Shown: positions 8,009 through 17,438, numbered from the stretch's first letter. The stretch: DNA of 64,000 bases from an uncultured Lachnospiraceae bacterium (GCA_958428365.1 CAUAFT010000004.1:1-64000), one strand, 5' to 3'. Numbers and translations: made by a program. Notes: generated from the letters alone by a model not told the origin.

Positions 8009-11000
8009 TTATAAAATCTGAAATACCCCGTCTACGATCTCTTCCTTCTTCTCATACTCCCGCATACAGCTCTCCACTGTTTCGCCCTCCTCCAGCATCA
8101 TACCACAGATCATGCGGTTTAGCAGGGCGTAGCGGCTCTTTTCCTCTTCCTCATAGATCTGGTTTCCTGAGATCCGGTTGCTCTCTAAGATCGTCTCCTG
8201 TCCATCCTCCTCCCGGCTGATGTAATACTGGATACTCTCTCCAAAAAACAACAGAAATTCACAGACATAGATTCCCGGATAGGACTCCTGCATCTGTCGC
8301 TTTTCATACTCCTGCTCTTCCTCCACACGGTAATGCAGCCAGATCTTTCCTCCGCAGTCATTGTGACATTCTAAAAAGATCTTGTCCTCAAATCCGAACT
8401 TCTGCTGTATCTTCACAGAAAACCTTTTGAAAAATGCGAAATATCTTCCCTCTGCCGCAAGTTCTTCCAGACACCCCTCAATTAACTTAAGATGTCTCTC
8501 CTGCTCCCCGGCATGAAACGCCAGATATTTCAAAAGGGCGAGACGGCAGACCTCGATCTGTTTTTGTCCCGCTTCCTCCCTGGCAATAAGATACTGTAAA
8601 AATGCATCGGGCAGCACCATATTTTCCACAAAATACGCCTGGGAAAAATAGTTGACATAGGCGTCCTGTATCACTTTCTTTCCCCCAGATCTGCAATAGC
8701 TCTCGAAGATCTCCTCCGCATGAGCCAGATATTCCGTGGTGTATAACATCTGTATCAGCGTACGCTCCTCCAGTTCACCGGTATCTGCTTTGCACTGCTT
8801 TGCTGCCTCCCAGATCTTTCCAAGCGCCTTGGTTGGACCGTCATAATTCCGGCAAAGATAACTCAGGATCGCCGCGTCATAATTTCCACTGAAAAAGGCT
8901 GCGGCGCAAAGATATGTCAAAAACTCCTCTTCCCCGTATTCCTCTATTTGCGCCATATGACTTGCCGTCCTGGTCAGTTTTTCCGGTTCCATCTGTTCAA
9001 AACCATACATCTGCATCCACTGATATGCCAGCTCGTAATCCTGACGCTCCACAAAGAGCTCCATCATATATTTTCTGGCGCTCTGGTTCAGATAAGACGG
9101 ATTGATCTTAAGCAGGGCCTCCCCGTCCTCAAACGGAATCTCATATTTCTGATAGAGCCGGATCACCTTTGGACAAAGCTCAGAACGATACGCCTCGCTG
9201 ATCTTTTCCGAGGAAAGGAACTTCCTTAATCCCGCCAGCTCCTCCTCGCCGATCTCCTCCAGAGAAGGGTTCTTATCCAAAAGATAGATAAAAAACGAGA
9301 GACATTCCGGCGCCTGTTCCATACATCTTCGGATAAATCTTCCCGGTCTCATCAGCTTTTCCAGCTGATACTCCATGCTGGAGGCATAGCGGTTCCCCTG
9401 ACGATCCTCCAAAAAGATCTTATATTCCGATGAATAGATAGGAAAATATGCCGTGCCGTTCACAAGAGGAACTGCAAATCCCTCCCGCAGCTGCCTGTGT
9501 ACCACATAGAGCCGCACCGCATTGGGGTCAAAGCAGGTCAGCTTATGATAAAAAAGCAGCTCTCCCAGGGACCTGGCAACCTCCTTTTGGATCATCTCCT
9601 CCCGCAGGAAAGTATCATAGATCACCGCCAGGTTATCATCCATATGGCGGTCTATGATCTGCTCTAAGGCAAAACGCTCCATGGTTCGCTCATAGCTGGC
9701 ATAGACTGAGGGCTGATCCTCCCGGTTGGCAATGATGTTGACATACAACGCCGCCTTTTTTTCATAGGGCAGGCTGCTGTGATAGCGGAAGTACATCTGA
9801 ACCATTTGCGGCACCTGGCGCACTTCCCTCCTGTCCATGGAATAGACAAACGCCTCATAGAGTCCGGCAAGGCGCAGATCCCTGGCGATCCCCTCCTCAT
9901 ACCAGTGATGGCAGGAGGTATCGTATCTCTGCCCCTTGATCAAATAGGCACAGATCACAGTCAGCATCTCTTCATCGGGGCAGACCTCATAGCAGCCGCA
10001 TAAGATCCGGTAAATGCGGCTCTCAAAGTGCCTGCGGTCTCCCGCCAATACCATCACCTGTTCTGCGATCTCTTTTGTCAGCGCTTTTTTTCTCAAAGCC
10101 CAAAGCAGGATCCTGCATTCAAAATCCCCCAGCTCCGTTAAGATATAAGGCTCCTTTTCCAGCAGCAGATATGCCTCAATATAAAAATAAGGACTGGCGC
10201 ATCCATCCATGATCTGTTCTTTTAAGGCGCGATATTTTTCATAGGAATTTTGTGCGTAATCCCTGCGCAAAAACAGCAGGATCCAGAACAGACGCAGATC
10301 CTCGCCATGGTAGTGGGCGATCTTCTCCACCTGCCTTAACACCTTATCGGCATAGGTCTCCTCCCGGATCAGCAGGGTGGTCAGATAGAGATAATACGCC
10401 CAGGCAGTGGAATTTTTATCACCCACCGTCTTTTTTTTCTCCTCCAGGATCCACTCCGCTTCCTGTCTCTGTCCGTTAGCCCAGAACACCTGCGCCTTCA
10501 TCAGACCATACCAGTGTTCCTCGGGAACTGCCGCCAGCATATCGTCCAGCAGCCCAAGGGCTTCCTTTGCCCACACCCCCGGCGTTACTTTTTTCAGCCG
10601 AAAATCCACATAGTATTTCATAAACTCCGCTTTTTTTCTGCGAAGCCCCTCCTCTGTCTCTCCTCTTATCGCCCTCTGCCCGTGCTGGTGGACGCAGACC
10701 GTGCAATTCAGGGTCTGGTAAGGACTTTTTATCTGGATCCGCCCATAATTTTTTCCCGGATGGAGCTTTTTTTCGTCCAGAAGGTACTCCACCTGCGCCG
10801 TGCTTCCGATAAAATCATCCGCAGTGATCTTTTCTCTGAAAGGTTTTAAAAAGTCTGCGTCAGAGCTTATTTCGATTTCCAGATATCCCCACTGATTTTT
10901 CGTCAGCAGTATCGTCTCTTTTACAGGCTCCTGTATATCGGAAAAAACAGCCTCCGTCTGCTCCAGGGACAACAGGATCTTAGCCTTCTGCTTGGTTCCT

Positions 11001-11548
11001 ATCAAAAATTCTTCCAGGCTCCGCATGGTCACCGGAGGCTTTAACAGCCCCTCGTAGAGCATCCACACGCTCCCCTCTTCTTTTTTTAACAGGTTGGCAA
11101 ACATGGGGGAGGTAAAGATCTCATAGGCTTCCTCCCTGTTGCTGGCAGCCAGTCTGGAAATATCATAGAGCGTCCGGATCTTCCCGATAGAGGATTCCGC
11201 ATACAGTCTGGAAATGTTCACAACAAAAGAAAGGTTATATTCATTCCGGTTACAAATGATATAGAACTCACCCTTTTGAATATTCCCTTCTATCAGCCCT
11301 TCACTATGAAATTCAAACTGTATCTGTGCCTTAAGACCCTCAAACTGTGGATTCAAACACTCCATCCGCCCGTTGGAGGAATAAACGATCCCCCGCATGG
11401 GAACCCCGTTCTCACTATCGATGGTAAAACTGCCCTTGCAGCTTTTTCCCTCAATGACCTGCAATTCCAGCCGGTCCTTGGAAAAAACGAGATGCGGTCT
11501 GTCGTATTCAAATCTGCCCTTCGCCAGATTGTAAATCCGTCTACGCAA
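8009..11548 (-). CDS. DUF5717 family giant helical-repeat protein
   Basis: 1179 residues, first gene of its operon. The start is a TTG with AGGTGA a few bases upstream (TTG CGT AGA, MRRRIYNLAKGRFEYDRP). About 1-310 is beta-rich, resembling stacked beta-sandwich domains; the rest is a long array of TPR/HAT-like helical repeats (for example about 340-700), ending in a smaller mixed domain. There is no signal peptide or membrane segment, so it is probably a cytoplasmic scaffold. The promoter upstream is near consensus, so the operon is probably transcribed during growth. Function unknown. Confidence 0.75.
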   Translation of the reverse strand: MRRRIYNLAKGRFEYDRPHLVFSKDRLELQVIEGKSCKGSFTIDSENGVPMRGIVYSSNGRMECLNPQFEGLKAQIQFEFHSEGLIEGNIQKGEFYIICNRNEYNLSFVVNISRLYAESSIGKIRTLYDISRLAASNREEAYEIFTSPMFANLLKKEEGSVWMLYEGLLKPPVTMRSLEEFLIGTKQKAKILLSLEQTEAVFSDIQEPVKETILLTKNQWGYLEIEISSDADFLKPFREKITADDFIGSTAQVEYLLDEKKLHPGKNYGRIQIKSPYQTLNCTVCVHQHGQRAIRGETEEGLRRKKAEFMKYYVDFRLKKVTPGVWAKEALGLLDDMLAAVPEEHWYGLMKAQVFWANGQRQEAEWILEEKKKTVGDKNSTAWAYYLYLTTLLIREETYADKVLRQVEKIAHYHGEDLRLFWILLFLRRDYAQNSYEKYRALKEQIMDGCASPYFYIEAYLLLEKEPYILTELGDFECRILLWALRKKALTKEIAEQVMVLAGDRRHFESRIYRILCGCYEVCPDEEMLTVICAYLIKGQRYDTSCHHWYEEGIARDLRLAGLYEAFVYSMDRREVRQVPQMVQMYFRYHSSLPYEKKAALYVNIIANREDQPSVYASYERTMERFALEQIIDRHMDDNLAVIYDTFLREEMIQKEVARSLGELLFYHKLTCFDPNAVRLYVVHRQLREGFAVPLVNGTAYFPIYSSEYKIFLEDRQGNRYASSMEYQLEKLMRPGRFIRRCMEQAPECLSFFIYLLDKNPSLEEIGEEELAGLRKFLSSEKISEAYRSELCPKVIRLYQKYEIPFEDGEALLKINPSYLNQSARKYMMELFVERQDYELAYQWMQMYGFEQMEPEKLTRTASHMAQIEEYGEEEFLTYLCAAAFFSGNYDAAILSYLCRNYDGPTKALGKIWEAAKQCKADTGELEERTLIQMLYTTEYLAHAEEIFESYCRSGGKKVIQDAYVNYFSQAYFVENMVLPDAFLQYLIAREEAGQKQIEVCRLALLKYLAFHAGEQERHLKLIEGCLEELAAEGRYFAFFKRFSVKIQQKFGFEDKIFLECHNDCGGKIWLHYRVEEEQEYEKRQMQESYPGIYVCEFLLFFGESIQYYISREEDGQETILESNRISGNQIYEEEEKSRYALLNRMICGMMLEEGETVESCMREYEKKEEIVDGVFQIL

Positions 11549-11604
11549 AATGTCACCTGCTTATCTGGTTTTTATTGCTTTTTCGCCCAAGTCATTTATA
11601 ATAG

Positions 11605-11633
11605 ATTATAAACTATTTCACAGGTTCATGCAA
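11605..11633 (-). promoter_or_regulatory. Promoter of the DUF5717-DUF5716 operon
   Basis: Minus-strand TTGCAT, 17-base spacer, TATAAT. The 5' leader would be about 50 bases. Confidence 0.75.
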
Positions 11634-11672
11634 CAAGTCTTTCAGACCCTGTGAGCATTGGAGGTAAGCATT

Positions 11673-12764
11673 ATGTTACAGCATACGGATCATTTTCATG
11701 GAAGCGATTTGGAAAAAATAGAGCGGATCTACGGCATCAAAAAGGAGGAGATCACCAGCTTTTCCGCCAACGTCAATCCCCTTGGCATCTCCCCTCTTTT
11801 ACGGCAGACCCTTGCGGAAAAGATCGACGCCATCACCACCTATCCGGACAGGGATTACACCTCCCTGCGCCAGTGCATCGCCGAATACTGCGGCAGTGAG
11901 CTGGAACATATCATTGTCGGCAACGGCTCCACGGAGCTCATCTCTCTCTTTATTCAGATCGAACATCCGAAAAAAGCCCTGGTAGTGGGGCCCACCTATT
12001 CCGAGTACGAGCGGGAGATCTCTTTAGGAGGCGGAACCACCCTCTATTACCCTCTGCGGGAGGAAAACGATTTCCACCTGGACGTGGCTGATTTTACGGC
12101 TCATCTGAATGAAAACATCGACCTGGTGGTCATCTGCAATCCCAACAATCCCACCTCCACCGCCATCCGAAGGAAGGACATGCGCGCCATTCTGGACGTC
12201 TGCAAACAGCACGACATCTTTGTCATGGTGGATGAGACCTATGTGGAATTTGCCCACAATATGGAAGAGATCACCGCAGTTCCTCTGACAAATTACTACA
12301 ATAATATTATCATCCTGCGGGGAACCTCCAAGTTCTTCGCCGCTCCGGGACTGCGCCTCGGCTATGCCATCACCGGAAACCGGGATCTGGTGAAGTCCAT
12401 CAACACCCGCAAGAATCCCTGGACCATCAACTCCCTCGCCGTCATCGCCGGAGAATTGATGTTCAAGGATACTTCCTATATTGAAAAAACCCGGAACCTG
12501 ATCTCCGGGGAGCGCACCAGGATCTATGAGGCTTTCCATGCCCACCCGGATTTTAAAGCGTATGAACCCACTGCCAACTTCATGCTGGTAAAACTTCTTC
12601 GGGAAGACGCCACCGCGGAGGAAATGTTTGACCGCGCCATAAGAGAGTGCATGATGATCCGCAACTGCTCTACTTTCCCGTTTTTGGACAATAAATATAT
12701 CCGCTTCTGCTTCATGGAACCGCAGATCAACACGAAGCTGATGGAATGTTTGATGCGTAACTAA
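11673..12764 (+). CDS. PLP-dependent aminotransferase, HisC/CobD-like
   Basis: 363 residues from the ATG at 11673, which follows GGAGGTAAGCATT; an upstream in-frame TTG belongs to the ribosome site. Fold-type I signs: CNPNNPT (substrate/PLP region), MVDETYVEF (Asp holding the pyridine N) and RGTSKFFAAPGLRLGY, whose Lys would form the Schiff base. The family spans histidinol-phosphate aminotransferase and L-threonine-phosphate decarboxylase (CobD). No histidine or cobalamin genes lie nearby, so the substrate cannot be assigned. It is transcribed divergently from the DUF5717 operon. Confidence 0.85.
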   Translation: MLQHTDHFHGSDLEKIERIYGIKKEEITSFSANVNPLGISPLLRQTLAEKIDAITTYPDRDYTSLRQCIAEYCGSELEHIIVGNGSTELISLFIQIEHPKKALVVGPTYSEYEREISLGGGTTLYYPLREENDFHLDVADFTAHLNENIDLVVICNPNNPTSTAIRRKDMRAILDVCKQHDIFVMVDETYVEFAHNMEEITAVPLTNYYNNIIILRGTSKFFAAPGLRLGYAITGNRDLVKSINTRKNPWTINSLAVIAGELMFKDTSYIEKTRNLISGERTRIYEAFHAHPDFKAYEPTANFMLVKLLREDATAEEMFDRAIRECMMIRNCSTFPFLDNKYIRFCFMEPQINTKLMECLMRN

Positions 12765-12792
12765 CAAAAATACGAAAAAAACAGAAATTCTA

Positions 12793-12821
12793 TTGACAAA
12801 CAGAGAAAAGTGTATTATTGT
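12793..12821 (+). promoter_or_regulatory. Promoter of the GntR-ABC operon
   Basis: TTGACA, 17-base spacer, TATTGT. The -10 overlaps the operator that follows. Confidence 0.7.
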
Positions 12822-12838
12822 ATTACTCAACTAATACA
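12819..12838 (+). promoter_or_regulatory. Putative GntR (YtrA-type) operator
   Basis: TGTATTA and TAATACA form an inverted repeat around CTCAAC, overlapping the -10 box. A further TGTATTA sits at 12811-12817. Position and symmetry fit autorepression by the GntR protein encoded downstream. Confidence 0.65.
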
Positions 12839-12954
12839 GAAATACATCTTTTCTCTGTTTTGCTTTCTGCGGTTTCTATGACCGGTATCGCAATACAGAA
12901 CGAAACAGGGTCCCCCGCGAACCTGCGATGTATTTCCCGGAAAGGAGTGAACCT

Positions 12955-13311
12955 ATGTCGTGGAATCTTAGTTCTGACCGTCCGATCTTTTTGCAGATCA
13001 TTGAGCGGATCCAGACGGATATCATTTCCGGCGTCTACAAGCCCGGCGACAAATTGCCGGCAGTACGGGAACTGGCTTCCATTGCCTCCGTTAATCCAAA
13101 TACGATGCAAAAAGCGCTTTCCGAACTGGAGAAAACCGGGCTGGTGTACAGCCAGCGGACGAGCGGACGTTTTATCACGGAGGATGCGGATATGATAGAA
13201 GAATTAAAACAAAGACTGGCAGAAGAAAAGATCGAAGAATTTTTTGCCGCCATGAAAATGCTGGGGATAACCCATGAAGAAGCAGTTCAGTTAATCACAC
13301 AACACAATTAA
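12955..13311 (+). CDS. GntR-family transcriptional regulator, YtrA subfamily
   Basis: 118 residues from the ATG at 12955 with AAAGGAG upstream. The winged helix-turn-helix occupies about 10-75 (SGVYKPGDKLPAVRELA, NPNTMQKALSELEKTGLV). Only a short C-terminal helical pair follows, typical of the YtrA branch, which lacks a large effector domain. It heads an operon with an ABC ATPase and a permease 15 bases on and probably represses it; such systems often respond to cell-wall antibiotics. Confidence 0.9.
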   Translation: MSWNLSSDRPIFLQIIERIQTDIISGVYKPGDKLPAVRELASIASVNPNTMQKALSELEKTGLVYSQRTSGRFITEDADMIEELKQRLAEEKIEEFFAAMKMLGITHEEAVQLITQHN

Positions 13312-13326
13312 TGGAGAGATGAGAGA

Positions 13327-14022
13327 ATGAGTTTAGTAACCTGTAAAAATCTGACCAAAACCTTTGGTTCCACTACAGCCCTTTTGAATGTAAACCTCGA
13401 TATTGAAGAGGGACACATCATCGGACTGTTAGGACCAAACGGAAGCGGTAAAACTACCCTGATCAAGATTCTCAACGGTCTGTTGACACCGACCGCCGGA
13501 GAAGTCTATATTCAGGAACATCCTGTGGGAGTCGCTTCCAAAAAAGTAGTTTCTTATTTACCTGACCATACCTATTTAGGTTCCAATATGCGGGTCAACG
13601 AGATCATTGATTTTTTCAAAGACTTTTATGATGACTTCGAGGAAAACCGCGCCTACGATATGCTGGAAAAGCTGGAAATCAACCCAAAGCAGCGGTTAAA
13701 GAGCATGTCCAAGGGTACCAAAGAAAAGGTACAGCTGATCCTGGTCATGTCCAGACGCGCCGCCCTCTATGTGCTGGATGAGCCCATCGCGGGAGTGGAT
13801 CCTGCGGCGAGGGATTATATCCTGAATACCATCATCACCAATTATGATGAGCACGCCAGTATCCTAATCTCCACCCACCTGATCGCCGATATCGAAAATA
13901 TTTTAGACCAGGTAATCTTTATTAAAAACGGAGAGATCGTGAGAAACTCCACCGTAGATTCCATTCGTGAGGAAGAAGGCAAGTCCGTAGACGCCCTCTT
14001 CAGGGAGGTGTTCAGATGCTAG
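13327..14022 (+). CDS. ABC transporter ATP-binding protein
   Basis: 231 residues. Walker A GPNGSGKTT (about 36-44), Walker B LYVLDEPIAGVDP (about 149-161), His loop STHLI. The signature motif is MSKGTKEK rather than LSGGQ, as usual in YtrB/BcrA-type ATPases. It overlaps the next gene by 7 bases. Together with it, it forms an ABC-2-type exporter or membrane-stress module. Confidence 0.9.
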   Translation: MSLVTCKNLTKTFGSTTALLNVNLDIEEGHIIGLLGPNGSGKTTLIKILNGLLTPTAGEVYIQEHPVGVASKKVVSYLPDHTYLGSNMRVNEIIDFFKDFYDDFEENRAYDMLEKLEINPKQRLKSMSKGTKEKVQLILVMSRRAALYVLDEPIAGVDPAARDYILNTIITNYDEHASILISTHLIADIENILDQVIFIKNGEIVRNSTVDSIREEEGKSVDALFREVFRC

Positions 14023-14831
14023 GAAAATTAATCAAACATGAATTTAAGACAACATCTAAGATGATCCTGCCGCTTTACCTGATCATCGTGGTTCTGACTG
14101 TATTTGCCCGTATCACCATGCAGAATATGCTGGCAAATAACAATTCCTTCGGAGATTCCGTGGGAATGGAGATTTTCAGCGTCCTGTCCATTATGGCTTA
14201 TATCCTGGGACTTTTCGCTATCTGCGTGGCAACCTTTATCTATATTATCATGCGGTTTTATAAGAATCTGTTTTCCAATGAGGGTTACCTGATGCATACC
14301 CTCCCGGTGAACTCCTGGCAGCTGCTCAGCAGCAAGGTCATCGTGTCCTTCGTCTGGCAGTTACTGGAAGTGTTACTGATCGGATTCAGTATCTTCTGTA
14401 TCCTCGCCTGCCAGGAAAGCTTTGATGCGGTTTCCAATTTCCTAGATGCCTACGGCGGCTTTGACGCTTTTATTTACTATGCCACCGGCATGAGTGTGGG
14501 CGGTTTCTGGTGCTATGTGATCTTCTTTGGTATTCTTTCTATTCTCAGCGGGATCCTGATGCCTTACGTCAGCATCTGTATCGGACAGCTCTGGCAGAAA
14601 CACAAATTGGCAGGCGCCTTTCTCGCCTACTTTGTAATCATGTTCGTGATGCAGATCATTTCCGGTATCTACACCAGCTTTGTGACCACAGATGCATCAT
14701 CCATGGAGACTGCGAGCTTTGTCTTCTCATTTTCGCTTTACAATTTCTCAGCGATATTGAGTGTGATCTCCGTTGTGGTATTCTTCTTCCTGAGCGGTTA
14801 TATTATGAAGAAGAAGATCAATCTGGATTAA
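14016..14831 (+). CDS. ABC-2-type membrane protein
   Basis: 271 residues with about six hydrophobic segments, beginning MLGKLIKHEFKTTSKMILPLYL. The N-terminal amphipathic KHEFK helix before the first membrane span is typical of ABC-2 permeases. The YLMHTLPVNSWQLLSSKV segment is the cytoplasmic coupling region common to this family. It is the last gene of the GntR operon and is followed by a terminator. Confidence 0.85.
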   Translation: MLGKLIKHEFKTTSKMILPLYLIIVVLTVFARITMQNMLANNNSFGDSVGMEIFSVLSIMAYILGLFAICVATFIYIIMRFYKNLFSNEGYLMHTLPVNSWQLLSSKVIVSFVWQLLEVLLIGFSIFCILACQESFDAVSNFLDAYGGFDAFIYYATGMSVGGFWCYVIFFGILSILSGILMPYVSICIGQLWQKHKLAGAFLAYFVIMFVMQIISGIYTSFVTTDASSMETASFVFSFSLYNFSAILSVISVVVFFFLSGYIMKKKINLD

Positions 14832-14851
14832 TAAAATTTTCATAACAGACG

Positions 14852-14896
14852 AAAATCAGGGAGAACTTCCATTTTGGAAAGTTCTCCCTGATTTTT
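14852..14896. terminator. Bidirectional terminator between the ABC operon and nfnB
   Basis: AAAATCAGGGAGAACTT pairs with AAGTTCTCCCTGATTTT around a 9-base loop, with A/T tracts at both ends, between convergent genes. Confidence 0.9.
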
Positions 14897-14932
14897 ATAA
14901 TATCTGATCTTTCGATCCATTTTCCGGCTCTG

Positions 14933-16318
14933 TTATTTACTGCTCAGATACTCGTCTATTCCCTTTGCAGCAGCCTTTCCAGCTCCCATGGCAAGGATCA
15001 CTGTTGCGGCTCCCGTCACCGCATCTCCTCCGGCATAGACTCCTTCCTTGGTGGTCTTACCGTTGTTCTCATCTGCCACGATACACTGCCACTTGTTCAC
15101 ATCCAGTCCCTCCGTGGTGGAAGAGATCAGCGGATTCGGGGAAGTTCCAAGGGACATGATAACGGTATCCAGATCCAGATCAAATTCAGAACCCTGGATC
15201 TCAACCGGTCTTCTTCTGCCTGAAGCGTCCGGCTCGCCTAATTCCATTCGGATACAGGTCATTCCCTTCACCCATCCGTTTTCGTCTACTAAGATCTCCT
15301 TCGGATTCGTCAGAAGGTCAAAGATAATGCCCTCTTCCTTGGCATGATGTACTTCCTCCACTCTGGCAGGAAGCTCTTCTTCGCTTCTCCGGTATACAAT
15401 ATGTACCTCTGCTCCCAGTCTCAAGGCTGTCCTTGCGGCGTCCATTGCCACATTCCCGCCGCCCACAACGGCTACCTTTTTGCCCTTCATGATCGGAGTA
15501 TCATATTCCTCTTTAAACGCCTTCATCAGGTTATTGCGGGTCAAGAACTCGTTTGCGGAAAATACGCCGTTTGCCTGCTCTCCCGGTATTCCCATGAACT
15601 TCGGAAGTCCGGCGCCGGAACCGATGAATACGGCTTCAAATCCCTCCTCATCCATCAGCTCGTCGATGGTGGTGGATTTTCCGATCACCACGTTGGTCTC
15701 GATCTGAACGCCCAACGCCTTGACATTCTCGATCTCCTTTGCCACAACATCGCTCTTTGGCAGACGAAATTCCGGGATACCGTAGATCAATACGCCGCCC
15801 GGCTCATGAAGCGCCTCAAAAATGGTCACGTCATAGCCCATCTTTGCCAGATCTCCGGCACAGGTCAATCCTGCAGGACCGGAACCGATGACAGCCACCT
15901 TGTGATTCTTCTTCTCCTTTGCAGTCTCCGGCTTGATGTTGTTCTCCCTCGCCCAGTCGGCTACAAACCGCTCTAATTTTCCAATGGAGATCGGCTCTCC
16001 CTTGATACCGCGGATACATCTTCCCTCACACTGGCTCTCCTGCGGGCAGACACGTCCGCAGACTGCCGGAAGGGCGGAGGACTCGCCAATCACCTTGTAG
16101 GCGTTCTCGAAGTTCCCTTCTTTTACCTGCTCAATAAAAGCAGGAATGTTGATGGATACCGGACATCCCTCGATACACTTCGCATTTTTACAGTTGATAC
16201 AGCGGGACGCTTCCTCCATTGCTTCTTCCTTATTATATCCCAGACAAACTTCCTCGAAGTTGGTCGCTCTTACCTTTGCCTCCTGCTCTCTGACAGGCGT
16301 CTTTTTTAATACATCCAT
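14933..16318 (-). CDS. nfnB: NfnB / glutamate synthase small-subunit-like flavoprotein
   Basis: 461 residues. The N-terminal region carries Cys clusters for two [4Fe-4S] centres (CINCKNAKCIEGCPV and CGRVCPQESQCEGRC). Two dinucleotide folds follow: FAD (VIGSGPAGLTCAGDLAKMG, about 145) and NADPH (VVGGGNVAMDAARTALRLG, about 290). Alone this family is named GltD/GltA, but its start overlaps the stop of an NfnA-type gene and no glutamate synthase large subunit is present. The pair therefore fits NfnAB, the electron-bifurcating NADH-dependent ferredoxin:NADP+ oxidoreductase of anaerobes. Confidence 0.88.
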   Translation of the reverse strand: MDVLKKTPVREQEAKVRATNFEEVCLGYNKEEAMEEASRCINCKNAKCIEGCPVSINIPAFIEQVKEGNFENAYKVIGESSALPAVCGRVCPQESQCEGRCIRGIKGEPISIGKLERFVADWARENNIKPETAKEKKNHKVAVIGSGPAGLTCAGDLAKMGYDVTIFEALHEPGGVLIYGIPEFRLPKSDVVAKEIENVKALGVQIETNVVIGKSTTIDELMDEEGFEAVFIGSGAGLPKFMGIPGEQANGVFSANEFLTRNNLMKAFKEEYDTPIMKGKKVAVVGGGNVAMDAARTALRLGAEVHIVYRRSEEELPARVEEVHHAKEEGIIFDLLTNPKEILVDENGWVKGMTCIRMELGEPDASGRRRPVEIQGSEFDLDLDTVIMSLGTSPNPLISSTTEGLDVNKWQCIVADENNGKTTKEGVYAGGDAVTGAATVILAMGAGKAAAKGIDEYLSSK

Positions 16319-17211
16319 TATTTGTCACCTCCACAATGTCCGCATCCACCGTGATGGGTATCGCCCTCCTGAAGCTTCAGCATGGCTCTTCCCTCTTCTG
16401 TCTTGTACATCTGCTGTCTCTTCATCGCCTGATCGAAGTCCACCAGATGTCCGTCAAATTCCGGTCCGTCCACGCAGGCAAACTTCACTTCGTCTCCCAC
16501 GGTGAGACGGCAGGCGCCGCACATTCCGGTTCCATCCACCATGATCGGATTCATGGAGACAATGGTCGGGATCTCTAACTTCTTTGTCAAAAGACAGACG
16601 AACTTCATCATGATCATCGGACCGATGGCAACGCAGACGTCATAGGACTTTCCTTCCTTCACCAGATCTTCGATCACTGTGGTCACCATCCCGGAACGTC
16701 CATAGGAACCGTCGTCGGTGGTCACATAGAGATTGCCTGCAACGGCTTCCATCTCTTTTTCCAGGATCAGCATGTCCTTCGTCTTAGAACCCACGATCAC
16801 ATCCACATCGATACCATTCTCATGCATCCACTTTACCTGCGGATACACCGGTGCCGCTCCCACGCCTCCGGCAACAAATAAAATCTTTTTCTTCTTTAAT
16901 TCTTCTACATCTTCCCCACAAAAATCTGAGGCACATCCCAGAGGCCCCACGAAATCACGGAACGCATCGCCCTCCTCCAAGGCGGTCATTCTCTGGGTGG
17001 AGGCTCCAACCACCTGGAATACAATGGTGATGGTTCCCGCTTCCCTGTCATAATCGCAGACGGTCAGGGGAATACGCTCTCCCTCCTCGTCAATCTTTAC
17101 GATGACAAACTGTCCCGGCATACAGGTCTTAGCCGCCCGTTCCGCTTTGACATCCATCAGATAGATCTTGTCTGCCAATTTTTTCTTCTTTACAATTGGA
17201 TACATCTTCAT
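16318..17211 (-). CDS. nfnA: NfnA, ferredoxin:NADP oxidoreductase FAD/NAD-binding subunit
   Basis: 297 residues of the dihydroorotate-dehydrogenase electron-transfer (PyrK) type. FAD-binding domain about 1-100 with RIPLTVCDYD; NAD-binding domain with FVAGGVGAAPVYPQ (about 112-125). A [2Fe-2S] Cys set is at GTGMCGACRLTV-x(7)-FACVDGPEF (about 222-250). The C-terminus is HHGGCGHCGGDK, two further Cys in a His/Gly tail. It is the first gene of nfnAB and has a long leader. Confidence 0.88.
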   Translation of the reverse strand: MKMYPIVKKKKLADKIYLMDVKAERAAKTCMPGQFVIVKIDEEGERIPLTVCDYDREAGTITIVFQVVGASTQRMTALEEGDAFRDFVGPLGCASDFCGEDVEELKKKKILFVAGGVGAAPVYPQVKWMHENGIDVDVIVGSKTKDMLILEKEMEAVAGNLYVTTDDGSYGRSGMVTTVIEDLVKEGKSYDVCVAIGPMIMMKFVCLLTKKLEIPTIVSMNPIMVDGTGMCGACRLTVGDEVKFACVDGPEFDGHLVDFDQAMKRQQMYKTEEGRAMLKLQEGDTHHGGCGHCGGDK

Positions 17212-17348
17212 CCTCCCATTTCATTATCTCTGCTACAGTATCTCTGATACGCCTAACGCCGGTGCACAGATAGCGACAAGGTCTGATTCCGGTCTTACTT
17301 TTCCAATCCTTTCCTATGATCCGTGTCTCTATCTGTACATCGACGTTA
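17212..17348 (-). promoter_or_regulatory. Long structured leader of nfnAB
   Basis: About 135 untranslated bases precede nfnA. ACAGATAG-GACA pairs with TGTC-CTATCTGT (17324-17336 with 17266-17278), and a small hairpin GTATC-AGA-GATAC follows. No known riboswitch class is recognised. A redox-responsive element or a plain leader are both possible. Confidence 0.35.
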
Positions 17349-17354
17349 TATTTT

Positions 17355-17383
17355 ATGATACTAAATTTTCAGTTATTACGCAA
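17355..17383 (-). promoter_or_regulatory. nfnAB promoter
   Basis: Minus-strand TTGCGT, 17-base spacer, TATCAT. Confidence 0.5.
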
Positions 17384-17438
17384 TATCTCCGTTAAAAAAA
17401 TATCAATATCTGTAGAATTTTGCAGAATTTTCCTCTGA

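Noticed and set aside
12024..12830. 268-codon minus-strand frame opposite the aminotransferase
   Set aside because: It is antisense to a clearly recognisable PLP enzyme and has no family features.
14933..16318. Glutamate synthase small subunit (gltD) as the function
   Set aside because: No large subunit is present and the gene is fused in an operon with an NfnA-type gene, so NfnB is the better reading.
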